Source: Roseiarcus sp963805295 (GTDB taxonomy: Bacteria > Pseudomonadota > Alphaproteobacteria > Rhizobiales > Beijerinckiaceae). Taken from it: DNA of 64,000 nt. The stretch is from NCBI GenBank assembly GCA_963805295.1, contig CAWDTW010000088.1, positions 22,907-86,906 on the forward strand, written 5' to 3'. The notes beneath the pieces were generated by a model. The model made no database searches, was not told the DNA's origin, and saw nothing but the letters and a program-made list of their open reading frames with translations. Each line of letters begins with the position of its first letter. The first letter of the stretch is position 1. A program made the position numbers and the translations under genes. Positions 49,467-57,376 of the stretch are shown here, piece after piece.

Positions 49467-50399
49467 ATGACGCCCCAACCGCCGGTCCTGCCCGCCTCGA
49501 TCGACGAAACGTTGGCCCTGCTTCAGAGCGCGTCCTATGTCGGCGACCGTTCCCTGGCGACCGTCCTGTTCCTGAGCCTCAGGCTCGGCCGGCCGCTGTT
49601 TCTCGAAGGCGAAGCCGGCGTCGGCAAGACGGAGATCGCCAAGGTTCTCGCCTCTTCGCTCGGCCGCAGGCTGATCCGTTTACAATGCTACGAGGGCCTC
49701 GACATCGCCACCGCGGTCTACGAATGGAACTACCCCGCGCAGATGATGGCGATCCGCCTGTCCGAGGCGGCCGGCGAGCACGACAAGGACCGCATCGAAC
49801 ACGACGTTTTCTCCGAACGCTACCTCATCAAGCGCCCGCTCCTTCAGGCGATGGAGCCGAGCGTCAGCGGCGCGCCGGTGCTGCTGATCGACGAGATCGA
49901 CCGCGCCGACGAGGCGTTCGAAGCCTTTCTGCTGGAGATCCTGTCGGACTTCCAGGTGACGATTCCCGAACTCGGCGTCGTCAAGGCGCCGGAGCCGCCG
50001 ATCGTCGTCATCACCTCGAACCGCACGCGCGAAATCCACGACGCGCTGAAGCGGCGCTGCCTCTATCATTGGGTCGGCTACCCGGACGCGGCGCGGGAAA
50101 TGGCGATTGTGCGCGCCAAGGCGCCGCGCGCGCCCGAGCGGCTGACGTTCGAATTGGTCGCCTTCGTGCAGCGCCTGCGCAAGCAGGACCTGTTCAAGTC
50201 GCCGGGCGTGGCGGAAACACTCGACTGGGCGGCCGCCCTGACCGAACTCGACGCCGTTGCGCTTGACCCGGCGCAGGTGTCCGATACGCTCGGCGTGCTT
50301 CTGAAATATCAGGACGACATCGCCAAGATCGAAGGCGCCAAGGCGCAGACGCTGATCGAGGAGACCCGCGCCGAATTGCGCCGCATGGAGCTGGGTTAG
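49467..50399 (+). CDS. coxD: MoxR-type AAA+ ATPase of the cox cluster
   Basis: About 310 residues from ATG 49467 (MTPQPPVLPASIDETLALLQ); earlier in-frame starts add unconserved residues. Walker A FLEGEAGVGKTEIAKVLA, Walker B VLLIDEIDRADEAFEAFLLE, sensor 1 and Arg finger VVITSNRTREIHDALKRRCLYHW. CoxD works with the VWA protein CoxE to mature the Cu/Mo or Mo active site of the hydroxylase. Located 16 bases before the AHSA1-type gene. Confidence 0.93.
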   Translation: MTPQPPVLPASIDETLALLQSASYVGDRSLATVLFLSLRLGRPLFLEGEAGVGKTEIAKVLASSLGRRLIRLQCYEGLDIATAVYEWNYPAQMMAIRLSEAAGEHDKDRIEHDVFSERYLIKRPLLQAMEPSVSGAPVLLIDEIDRADEAFEAFLLEILSDFQVTIPELGVVKAPEPPIVVITSNRTREIHDALKRRCLYHWVGYPDAAREMAIVRAKAPRAPERLTFELVAFVQRLRKQDLFKSPGVAETLDWAAALTELDAVALDPAQVSDTLGVLLKYQDDIAKIEGAKAQTLIEETRAELRRMELG

Positions 50400-50415
50400 C
50401 GCGGAGGGCGCGCCG

Positions 50416-50904
50416 ATGACATATGACTTCAAGCTTTCCTGCACCCTGCCCGCTTCGCCCGAGGCGGTGTACGACGCGTGGCTCGACAGCGAGTGCCACA
50501 GCGCAATGACCGGCGCCCCGGCTAAGATCGGCAAGCGCGTCGGAGACTCCTATGCCGCCTGGGACGGCTACATCGCCGGCAAAACGCTGGAGCTGGTCCC
50601 CGGCAGGCGCATCGTGCAGTCGTGGCGCACCAGCGAATTCTCCCATCGCGACCCCAATTCGACGATCACGGTCGAACTCGAGCCGACCAAGACCGGAACG
50701 AGGCTCACGCTGACCCATAGCGGCGTTCCCGACGACCAGACGGATTATGAAAACGGCGGCTGGCGCGATTTCTATTTCTCGCCGATGAAGGCCTACTTCG
50801 CGCGCGAGAATCTGAGGGCGACGCACCCTAAAAAGGGCCCGAGAACGCGTTCGGCGCAATCGTCTCCGCCCGCGCGGCCGCCTGGCGCCTCTCGCAAGGC
50901 ATGA
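50416..50904 (+). CDS. AHSA1/SRPBCC-domain protein inserted between coxD and coxE
   Basis: About 162 residues. YDFKLSCTLPASPEAVYDAWLDSECHSAM (partial), WDGYIAGKTLELVPGRRIVQSWRTSEF and LTLTHSGVPDDQTDYENGGWRDFYFSPMKAYF are the AHSA1-like (activator of Hsp90 ATPase homologue) signature, a ligand-binding or chaperone-like helix-grip fold. The last 30 residues are basic and Pro/Ser-rich. The stop overlaps the coxE start. It is a second SRPBCC protein in the cluster beside CoxG; role in enzyme assembly is a guess. Confidence 0.82.
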   Translation: MTYDFKLSCTLPASPEAVYDAWLDSECHSAMTGAPAKIGKRVGDSYAAWDGYIAGKTLELVPGRRIVQSWRTSEFSHRDPNSTITVELEPTKTGTRLTLTHSGVPDDQTDYENGGWRDFYFSPMKAYFARENLRATHPKKGPRTRSAQSSPPARPPGASRKA

Positions 50905-52125
50905 CGGTCTTTTCCGAACTCGCGGCCGGCGGGCGGGGGAGCGCTGGCTGAGAACATCGTCCATTTCGCCCGCGCGCTGCGCGAGGCGGGCGTGCCGCTC
51001 GGCCCGGGCGCGGTGCTCGACGCGCTCGCCGCGGTCGAGGCGGCGGGCTTCGGCGATCGCGAGGATTTTTACGCGACGCTGCACGCGGTGTTCGTCAAGA
51101 AGCACGAGCACAGCCTGCTGTTCGATCAGGCGTTCCAGATCTTCTGGAAGCGCAGGGGCCTCCTGGAAAAGCTGATCGCGATGTTGTCGCCGCGGGCGCC
51201 GGGCCAACGGAGGCCGGCGCGCGCGGAGGCCGGCGCGAGCCGCGTCGCCGACGCGCTATTCAAATCGCCGCCGGAAGAACCCAAGGCCGTCCCATCGCTC
51301 GATCTCGACGCGCGCTTCACCATGTCCGAGAAAGAGATCCTGCGCTCGAAGGACTTCGCCCAGATGGGTGCGGCGGAGATCGAGGAGGCGCGCAAGCTGA
51401 TCAAGAGGCTGGTGATGCCCGAAGACCGGCGCCGCACCCGGCGGTTCGCGCCCGACGCGCGACGGCTTCGCATCGACGCCCGACGCAGCTTCCGACGCTC
51501 GCTGCAGCCGGGCGGCGCGATCGATCTCGAATTTCGCGCCGCCGTCGAGCGCCCGCCCCCGGTGGTCGCGCTCTGCGACATTTCCGGCTCGATGAGCGAA
51601 TACACGCGCCTCTTCCTGCATTTCCTGCATGCGCTCGGCGAAACGCGGCGCGTCTCGACCTTCCTGTTCGGAACGAGGCTGACCAACGTCACCCGGGCCA
51701 TGCGCGCGCGCGACCCCGACGATGCGCTCGCCCGTTGCTCCGCGCTGGCGGTCGATTGGTCCGGCGGCACGCGAATCGGCGAGGCGCTCGCCACGTTCAA
51801 CCGGGAGTGGTCGCGGCGCGTGCTCGGCCAGGGCGCGATCACGCTGCTGTTCACCGATGGGCTCGAGCGGGACGGCGTCGATCGGCTCGCCGCCGAGGCG
51901 GAGCGTCTGCGCAAGTCGAGCCGGCGGGTCATCTGGGTCAATCCGCTCTTGCGCTTCGACGGCTTCTCGGCCAAGGCGCAAGGCGTGCGCGCGATGCTGC
52001 CGCATGTCGACGCGTTCCGGCCGATCCACAATCTCGCCAGCATGGCCGACCTCTGCAAGGCGCTGTCGGGCGGGCGCGCCGACGCGAAGGACCCCAAGGC
52101 TTGGCTGCGGGCCTCCGCCGCCTGA
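50901..52125 (+). CDS. coxE: VWA-domain protein CoxE, one-base indel near 50930
   Basis: Partner of the MoxR ATPase, about 407 residues. The ATG at 50901 gives MTVFSELAAGG; one G too many in the run at 50926-50937 must be removed to reach GALAENIVHFARALREAGVP. The alternative is an internal GTG at 50992 and loss of the first 30 residues. The VWA domain has the MIDAS motif VVALCDISGSMSEYTRLFLH, the Thr in DWSGGTRIGEAL and LLFTDGLERDG. It likely docks on CoxL during metal insertion. Gene overlaps the AHSA1 gene by four bases. Confidence 0.88.
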
Positions 52126-52205
52126 TGTCTGGCGGCGGCCTTGCGGAGCGGCCCGGTCACGACCATTTTGTTCAAGTCGGGCATGGGGGAGGCGAAGGAG
52201 CGCGC

Positions 52206-52850
52206 ATGAGCGACGAGGGCGTCGAAACCGCAAAGGGAAAATCGGCGACCATCCGTTTCGACGGGCGCCTTTGCATCCACGCGCGCCGATGCGTGCTCGC
52301 GGAGCCCGCGGTCTTCAAGGCCAATGTCGAGGGACCCTGGATCGATCCGGACGCCTCCGACGCCGAGGCGCTCGTGCGGGTCGCGATCAATTGTCCATCC
52401 GGCGCGATCCGGGTCACGCGCCACGACGGCGGCGCGGAGGAGCCCAACCCGAGGGTCAACACGATCACGGTCAGAGAGAACGGTCCGCTCGCCGTCTATG
52501 CCGAAATCGAGCTCCTGGGCGAAAAAATCGGAACTCGGACGACCCTTTGTCGCTGCGGCCAGTCGAACAACAAACCCTATTGCGACGGCTCGCATGTCGC
52601 GGCGGGATTTGCGGCGACCGGCGAGCCGCCGACCGCGACGAGCGCGCCGCCTCCCCGGCGCGACGGCGTGCTCGCCGTCACGCCCTATCGGAACGGGCCG
52701 CTCGGCGTCGCCGGACCGGTCGAGATCATTTCCGGCACGGGCCGCATGATCGACCGCATCGAGAAGGCCGCGCTCTGCCGCTGCGGCCATTCCGGCCGAA
52801 AGCCGTTCTGCGACGGCAGCCACGCGCGATTCGGATTTACCGCCCCTTGA
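52206..52850 (+). CDS. Fe-S protein with divergent 4Fe-4S and two CDGSH domains
   Basis: About 214 residues. The first 70 residues resemble the divergent mono-cluster ferredoxin domain (CIHARRCVLAEPAVFKAN, VAINCPSGAI). Then come two CDGSH [2Fe-2S] sites with the exact C-x-C-x2-S-x3-P-x-C-D-G-S-H pattern: CRCGQSNNKPYCDGSH and CRCGHSGRKPFCDGSH. CDGSH clusters are labile and suited to electron or cluster transfer. ATG 52206 follows GAAGGAG. Its place between coxE and xdhC genes points to a redox or cluster-delivery role in this enzyme's maturation, which is inference. Confidence 0.9.
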   Translation: MSDEGVETAKGKSATIRFDGRLCIHARRCVLAEPAVFKANVEGPWIDPDASDAEALVRVAINCPSGAIRVTRHDGGAEEPNPRVNTITVRENGPLAVYAEIELLGEKIGTRTTLCRCGQSNNKPYCDGSHVAAGFAATGEPPTATSAPPPRRDGVLAVTPYRNGPLGVAGPVEIISGTGRMIDRIEKAALCRCGHSGRKPFCDGSHARFGFTAP

Positions 52851-52879
52851 GGGGGCGAGACGGGAAAGGACACTCGAGG

Positions 52880-53203
52880 ATGTTGTCGCGGGAGGACGAC
52901 GTTCTGGCCGCCGCCGAGGCGTGGCGCGCATCGGGGCGCGAGGTCGCGGTCGCGACGGTCGTCGAGACCTGGGGCTCGGCGCCGCGTCCGGTCGGTTCGC
53001 ATCTCGTCATCGACGCCGACGGGAATTTCCTCGGCTCGGTGTCCGGCGGTTGCGTCGAAGGCGCGGTGGTCGAAGAGGCGGCGGAGGTGATCGTCAGCGG
53101 CGCGCCGCGCATGCTCGAGTTCGGCGTCGCCGACGAGACGGCGTGGCGCGTCGGACTCTCCTGCGGCGGCCGCATCAAAGTCTACGTCGAAAAGCTGAAC
53201 TGA
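52880..53203 (+). CDS. XdhC/CoxI N-terminal-domain protein
   Basis: About 107 residues, only the XdhC_CoxI N-terminal domain: EAWRASGREVAVATVVETWGSAPRPVGSHLVI, SVSGGCVEGAVVEEA and WRVGLSCGGRIKVYVE (partial). The conserved GCVEG and CGG motifs are present. XdhC proteins bind molybdenum cofactor, help its sulfuration and insert it into hydroxylases. The companion Rossmann domain is in the next gene, joined by a TGATG overlap, so the usual two-domain protein is split. Confidence 0.9.
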   Translation: MLSREDDVLAAAEAWRASGREVAVATVVETWGSAPRPVGSHLVIDADGNFLGSVSGGCVEGAVVEEAAEVIVSGAPRMLEFGVADETAWRVGLSCGGRIKVYVEKLN

Positions 53204-53907
53204 TGCGCCTCGACGTCCTCAAGGCGATGAACGCCGCGCGCCGCGAACGGCGCGCCGGCGCCATCGTGACGCGGCTTTCCGACGGCGACCAGCGATTCAT
53301 CGAGGCCGACGCGCTCGGCGCCGATCCGCTCGCCGCCGAGCTCGAGTTCGCCCTGCGCATGGGCAAGAGCGGTGCGGCAACCCTCGAAGGCGTCGACTAT
53401 TTTCTGACCGTCCAGGCGCCGTCGCCGCGCCTGACCCTCGTCGGCGCGGTCCACATTTCGCAGGCGCTCGCGCCGATGGCGCGCATCGCCGGGTTCGACG
53501 TGACCATCATCGATCCGCGCACCGCCTTCGCCACGGCCGAACGGTTCCCCGATACGCCAGTCATCGCCCAGTGGCCCGACGAGGCCCTTTTGGCGGCGCC
53601 TCTCGACCGCTACAGCGCGATCTGCCTGCTCACTCACGACCCGAAGATCGACGATCCGGCGCTCATGTTCGCGCTTCGTGCGAAGTGCTTCTATATCGGC
53701 GCGCTCGGCTCGAAGAAGACGCACGCAAAGAGGCTCGAGCGGATGCGGGCGCAAGGCTTCGACGATGCTGCGCTCGCACGCATCCACGCGCCGATCGGCC
53801 TCGACATCGGCGCCGTCAGTCCGGCGGAGATCGCGGTCTCGATCGTCGGCGAGATCGTCGCCTCGCTGCGCAAGAAGCCGCTGCGCTCGGAAAGCGTGGT
53901 CCAATGA
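53203..53907 (+). CDS. XdhC/CoxF Rossmann-domain protein
   Basis: About 234 residues, the second part of an XdhC-like factor: LTLVGAVHISQALAPMARIAGFDVTIIDPR (Rossmann P-loop-like turn), then ICLLTHDPKIDDPALMFALRAKCFYIGALGSKKTHAKRLERM and IHAPIGLDIGAVSPAEIAVSIVGEI (partial), all family motifs. The first 60 residues (MNAARRERRAGAIVTRLSDGDQRFIEAD) form a short extra domain. Translationally coupled to the genes on both sides. Confidence 0.92.
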   Translation: MRLDVLKAMNAARRERRAGAIVTRLSDGDQRFIEADALGADPLAAELEFALRMGKSGAATLEGVDYFLTVQAPSPRLTLVGAVHISQALAPMARIAGFDVTIIDPRTAFATAERFPDTPVIAQWPDEALLAAPLDRYSAICLLTHDPKIDDPALMFALRAKCFYIGALGSKKTHAKRLERMRAQGFDDAALARIHAPIGLDIGAVSPAEIAVSIVGEIVASLRKKPLRSESVVQ

Positions 53908-54908
53908 AATTCGGCGCCGTGCCGGTCGACGAGGCCGAGGGGGCCATTCTCGCGCACGCCGTGCGGATCGACGGCATCGCACTGAGGAAGGGCGACGTCG
54001 TCACGCCCGAACGCCGGCGCCTGCTCGCGCAGGCGGGCGTGACGAGCGTCGTCGCGGCGCGACTCGAGGATGGCGACGTCGGCGAGGATGAGGCGGCGCT
54101 GCGGCTGGCGACGCGGCTGGCGGGAGAGCTCGTCCGCTGCGCCCCGCCGTTCACGGGACGGGTCAATCTTTTCGCCGAGGCCGCGGGGCTCGCAATCATC
54201 GACCGCGCCGCGGTCGACCGGCTCAACGCGATCGACGAGGCGATCACCGTCGCCACCCTCCCCTCGTATCGGGCGGTCGAGGACGGCGACATGGTCGCCA
54301 CCGTCAAGATCATCCCGTTCGCGACGCGAGGCGAGACGCTCGAAGCCGTGCTCGCCGCGCTCGGCTCCTCGCCCGCCGTGTCGGTCGCGCCGTTCCGGCC
54401 GCTGCGCGTCGCCGTCGTCTCGACCCTGCTGCCCGGCCTCAAGGAGAGCGTCGTCGCCAAGACCCTGCGCGCGCTCGAGGCGCGTCTCGCCCCGACCGGC
54501 GCGCGCGTCGTCGCCCATGTCGCGACGCCGCACGAGATCGGACCGCTCGCCGAGGCGCTGGAGCGCCTGGCGCAAGACGCGGACCTGCTCGTGATCTTCG
54601 GCGCCTCCGCGATCACCGACCGGCGGGACGTCGTCCCCGCCGCCGTCGAGGCGTTCGGCGGACGGATCGAGCGGTTCGGCCTGCCGGTCGACCCCGGCAA
54701 TCTGCTGCTCCTTGCCGCTCGCGGGCGAACGCCGATCGTCGGCGCGCCCGGTTGCGCCCGTTCGCCGAAGGAAAACGGCTTCGACTGGGTCCTGCAGCGG
54801 CTGCTGGCCGGGGCGCCGATTTCCGACGCCGACATCCGCGCCATGGGCGTCGGCGGCCTCCTGATGGAGATCGCTTCCCGGCCGCAGCCGCGGGAGCCGC
54901 ATGACTAG
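53904..54908 (+). CDS. Molybdopterin-binding protein (MoeA/CinA-like domain)
   Basis: About 334 residues. The N-terminus resembles MoeA domain material (DEAEGAILAHAVRIDGIALRKGDVVTPE), and the C-terminal MoCF-type fold has LRVAVVSTLLPGLKESVVAK, DADLLVIFGASAITDRRDVVPAAVE and GLPVDPGNLLLLAARGRTPIVGAPGCARSPKENGFD (partial). Proteins of this type are often fused to a MobA-like transferase in form II cox clusters; here the transferase is the next gene, overlapping by eight bases. Probably loads or holds molybdopterin for CoxL. Confidence 0.85.
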   Translation: MKFGAVPVDEAEGAILAHAVRIDGIALRKGDVVTPERRRLLAQAGVTSVVAARLEDGDVGEDEAALRLATRLAGELVRCAPPFTGRVNLFAEAAGLAIIDRAAVDRLNAIDEAITVATLPSYRAVEDGDMVATVKIIPFATRGETLEAVLAALGSSPAVSVAPFRPLRVAVVSTLLPGLKESVVAKTLRALEARLAPTGARVVAHVATPHEIGPLAEALERLAQDADLLVIFGASAITDRRDVVPAAVEAFGGRIERFGLPVDPGNLLLLAARGRTPIVGAPGCARSPKENGFDWVLQRLLAGAPISDADIRAMGVGGLLMEIASRPQPREPHD

Positions 54909-55542
54909 GGTCGGCGCCGTCGTCCTGGCCGCGGGCCGGTCGTCCCGCTTTCGCGCGGAAGGCGGCGCGGAGGAGACGAAGCTCGTCGCGATGCTCGACG
55001 ACGAGCCGATCGTGCGCCGGGTCGTCGAGGCGGCGCTCGCCTCGCGCGCGCGCCCCGTCCTCGTCGTCGTCGGCCACGCCAGAAGCGCGGTCGAGGCGGC
55101 GCTCGCGGGCCTGCCGGCGCGGTTTGCGTTCAACCCGGATTTCGAGACCGGGATCGCCTCCTCGCTTCGCGCCGGACTGGCCGCCATGCCCGGCGACGCC
55201 GGCGGAGCGGTCGTGCTGCTCGGCGATATGCCGTACGTCGCTGCATGGCTCATCGATGAACTGATCGACGGGTTCGACTCGCGTCCGACCGTCTGCGCGG
55301 TCGCGCCGATCAAGGACGGCCGACGCGGAAATCCGGTCCTCATCGCCCGGCGGTTGTTCGAACGCGCTATGCGGCTCGCCGGCGACGAGGGCGCGCGACA
55401 CCTCCTTGCCGCTTTGGACCGGCGCGAAGTCGTCGAAATCGCTGCCGCGGGCCTGGACGTGACTTTCGACATCGATACGCCGGCTGACCTAGCGGCGGCG
55501 CGGCGCGCGAAGAAATCCGTTCCGTCGGGCCGCAGCGCTTGA
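54901..55542 (+). CDS. mocA: Molybdenum cofactor cytidylyltransferase (MocA-like)
   Basis: NTP-transferase of about 213 residues. VGAVVLAAGRSSRFRAEGGA and EETKLVAMLDDEPIVRRVVE form the nucleotide-binding signature (LAAGxSxRF...K), NPDFETGIASSLRAGL and VVLLGDMPYVAAWLIDELI the metal/product site, GNPVLIARRLFE and FDIDTPADL the end. MocA makes the MCD form of the cofactor used by CODH and xanthine-dehydrogenase-type enzymes. Last gene of the cox cluster; its stop codon lies in the -35 box of the next promoter. Confidence 0.93.
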   Translation: MTRVGAVVLAAGRSSRFRAEGGAEETKLVAMLDDEPIVRRVVEAALASRARPVLVVVGHARSAVEAALAGLPARFAFNPDFETGIASSLRAGLAAMPGDAGGAVVLLGDMPYVAAWLIDELIDGFDSRPTVCAVAPIKDGRRGNPVLIARRLFERAMRLAGDEGARHLLAALDRREVVEIAAAGLDVTFDIDTPADLAAARRAKKSVPSGRSA

Positions 55543-55567
55543 CAATGCACGGTTCGTGCAATTTATT
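55539..55567 (+). promoter_or_regulatory. Sigma-70-like promoter of fecR with palindrome in the spacer
   Basis: TTGACA (55539-55544), 17-base spacer, TTTATT (55562-55567). The spacer carries the 6-3-6 inverted repeat TGCACG-GTT-CGTGCA (55546-55560), well placed for a repressor. The mocA stop codon TGA lies within the -35 hexamer. The FecR gene starts 43 bases downstream. Confidence 0.6.
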
Positions 55568-55609
55568 GGTTGTGCTTGTTGTATTGGCAATTCCAATTAC
55601 GTGAGGACC

Positions 55610-56362
55610 ATGGCGAACCGTCGGATCTTGGCGATCGCCTTTCCTGTCGGGGCCCTATGCGCAATCGGCGCCGTTGAGGGCGCGCGCGCCCAGCAGGCGA
55701 TCGGATCGACGACGACGGCCCAGAATCTAGTCACGCGCGAACTGGCCGGCGCGGCCGGGCCCTTGACGGTTGGCGATTCCGTCTATCGGAACGAAGTCGT
55801 GCGCACGGGCGCGGATTCTCTCGCCAAGCTCGTCTTTCTCGATTCGACCAATCTCGCGGTCGGCCCGACCTCGCGCATCGTACTCGATCGCTTCGTCTAC
55901 GAAGGAGACCCGAGCGCGGAGAAGGTCGCGGTCGGCCTGGCGAAGGGCGTTTTTCGCTTCACGACCGGTAGCCTCGACAAGAGGGCTTACACCATCACCA
56001 CGCCGACCGCCGCGATCGGCGTTCGCGGGACAGTGCTCGACATCGCCGTGCGCAGCGCGGACACCCGCGTGACCCTCGTCGAGGGCCAGGCGCTTGTCTG
56101 CCCGCGCAAGAGCGGGATCAGCTTCGCGCAGCAGGCGCGCAATTGCGCCAAGGCGTTCGGCGGCGCGGGCGGGCGCTGCGACTGCGCCGGGCTCGATCAT
56201 CCGGGCCAGACCGCGTCGGCCAGGAAGGTCGGCGGGACAACCCAAGCCAGCCTGACGTCGACGCCGGTCAATTTCGCTTCGCTCTGCTCCGACCCATCGC
56301 TCTGTTCGGGCACGAGCTATGCCGATGCCGGAGCGTCGGGAGGGGTCCTGTGCGGGCGATAG
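55610..56362 (+). CDS. FecR-domain periplasmic protein
   Basis: About 250 residues with signal peptide MANRRILAIAFPVGALCAIG ending near GARA-QQ. The FecR domain spans about 35-150: VGDSVYRNEVVRTGADSLAKLVFLD, SRIVLDRFVYEG, ITTPTAAIGVRGTVLDIAV, VTLVEGQALVC (partial). The C-terminal 90 residues are Cys-rich (CPRKS, CAKAFGG, RCDCAGLDH, LCSDPSLCSG) and unlike classical FecR. No sigma factor is adjacent, so this is the stand-alone periplasmic type, often found beside CHASE2 cyclases or autotransporters, as here. Confidence 0.88.
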   Translation: MANRRILAIAFPVGALCAIGAVEGARAQQAIGSTTTAQNLVTRELAGAAGPLTVGDSVYRNEVVRTGADSLAKLVFLDSTNLAVGPTSRIVLDRFVYEGDPSAEKVAVGLAKGVFRFTTGSLDKRAYTITTPTAAIGVRGTVLDIAVRSADTRVTLVEGQALVCPRKSGISFAQQARNCAKAFGGAGGRCDCAGLDHPGQTASARKVGGTTQASLTSTPVNFASLCSDPSLCSGTSYADAGASGGVLCGR

Positions 56363-56418
56363 GGAAGAGATCGTGGGCCGCTTGTGACGGTCCATATGCC
56401 GAGACATAGGGGTGAGCA

Positions 56419-57030
56419 GTGCGGAAACTATCATCACTAATGGCCGGCGTAATCGGGGGAGTGGCCTTGCTCGGAGCAACGTCGGCGCAGGCCGTCACCT
56501 TGCTGTCGCTCGTCAATCCGCCGGCTACGACCGGAACGACCTACGATCTCGATTTTACGGCGACGGCGGCGACAACCACGATCTCGATAGGCGGCTATTG
56601 GCCATTCGCGTACGAGTACGTATCTCACAACAGCGTCACCCTCGGCGGCGGAGCGAACTCGTTGGGCGGCACGTGGACGCCTACGCCGGCCGCATCCGGA
56701 AGTAACTACGGTTTCTTCGACGATGGAACAAGCGTTCCGGCACTGTGGTTTGGAGGCACTTCTGCGGGGTATTACGACACTCTCTCTCAAACGTTTGCAA
56801 CAACGCCGGGCGACACTTACTTGCTGACGTTTGACTTTTACAATTGTTCTAATTCTCTAGTGTGCCCGAATCTTGATTTTAACTCGAGCGCGCTCCTCGT
56901 GACGACCACCGCCCGCGCCTCCGCCGCACCGGAGCTTTCCACCTGGACCATGACGCTTTTCGGCTGCTTAGGGCTTGGTCTGGTCGGATATCGCCGGACG
57001 CGGAAAGCTCAATTGCTTTCGCGTCCGTGA
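56419..57030 (+). CDS. PEP-CTERM-like sorted exoprotein
   Basis: About 203 residues, GTG start. Signal peptide MRKLSSLMAGVIGGVALLGA, cleavage near AQA-V; a Thr/Gly/Ser-rich beta-type body follows; the C-terminus has the tripartite sorting signal APELSTWTMTLFGCLGLGLV-GYRRTRKAQ (motif PELSTW, hydrophobic helix, basic end), the alphaproteobacterial PEP-CTERM variant processed by exosortase. A single Cys pair (YNCSNSLVCP) lies before the tail. The exosortase itself is not in this window. Function of the body is unknown. Confidence 0.85.
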   Translation: MRKLSSLMAGVIGGVALLGATSAQAVTLLSLVNPPATTGTTYDLDFTATAATTTISIGGYWPFAYEYVSHNSVTLGGGANSLGGTWTPTPAASGSNYGFFDDGTSVPALWFGGTSAGYYDTLSQTFATTPGDTYLLTFDFYNCSNSLVCPNLDFNSSALLVTTTARASAAPELSTWTMTLFGCLGLGLVGYRRTRKAQLLSRP

Positions 57031-57376
57031 GCGGTCGGTGTCGCTCTCGCGAAAGGCGGTCTCGTATTGACCCCGCGGCCTCGCAGCCAATCCCGACCTC
57101 CATGTTCAGGTCCCAAATGGCCTCGGATGGCCGATCGTCCGGGCCCGACATCGTATTCAGGGCGAGCGCCGCCCTCGCTCACCCGCAATTCCGTCCGTTG
57201 AGATGAAATGCTATGTGTTTTCGGTCAAACCGCTTTGGTGAAATGGACTGGCGATTCGAACCCGGGGTGATAGCAACTCTCGTCAATTTGTGGGCGCTTT
57301 ACTTGGACCCATCGCTCCGCTCGAGCGCCAGTTACGCCTAGGCCGGTTTCGCCGGCGCATCACGAGGAGGGGCTTT
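57031..57376. other. Intergenic region before the autotransporter
   Basis: About 345 bases. An in-frame upstream GTG at 57290 would lengthen the autotransporter signal, but the strong ribosome-binding site lies further down. No RNA gene is seen; a tRNA-like TTCGAAC at 57254 was checked and rejected. Confidence 0.4.

Noticed and set aside
55610..56362. FecR/FecI iron-signalling pair
   Set aside because: No sigma factor or TonB receptor gene is adjacent and the protein has a cleavable signal peptide, unlike anti-sigma FecR.
57225..57290. tRNA-like T-loop (GGTTCGAATC on the reverse strand) near 57254
   Set aside because: The bases flanking the loop do not pair as a T-stem and no acceptor, D or anticodon arm can be drawn; taken as chance.
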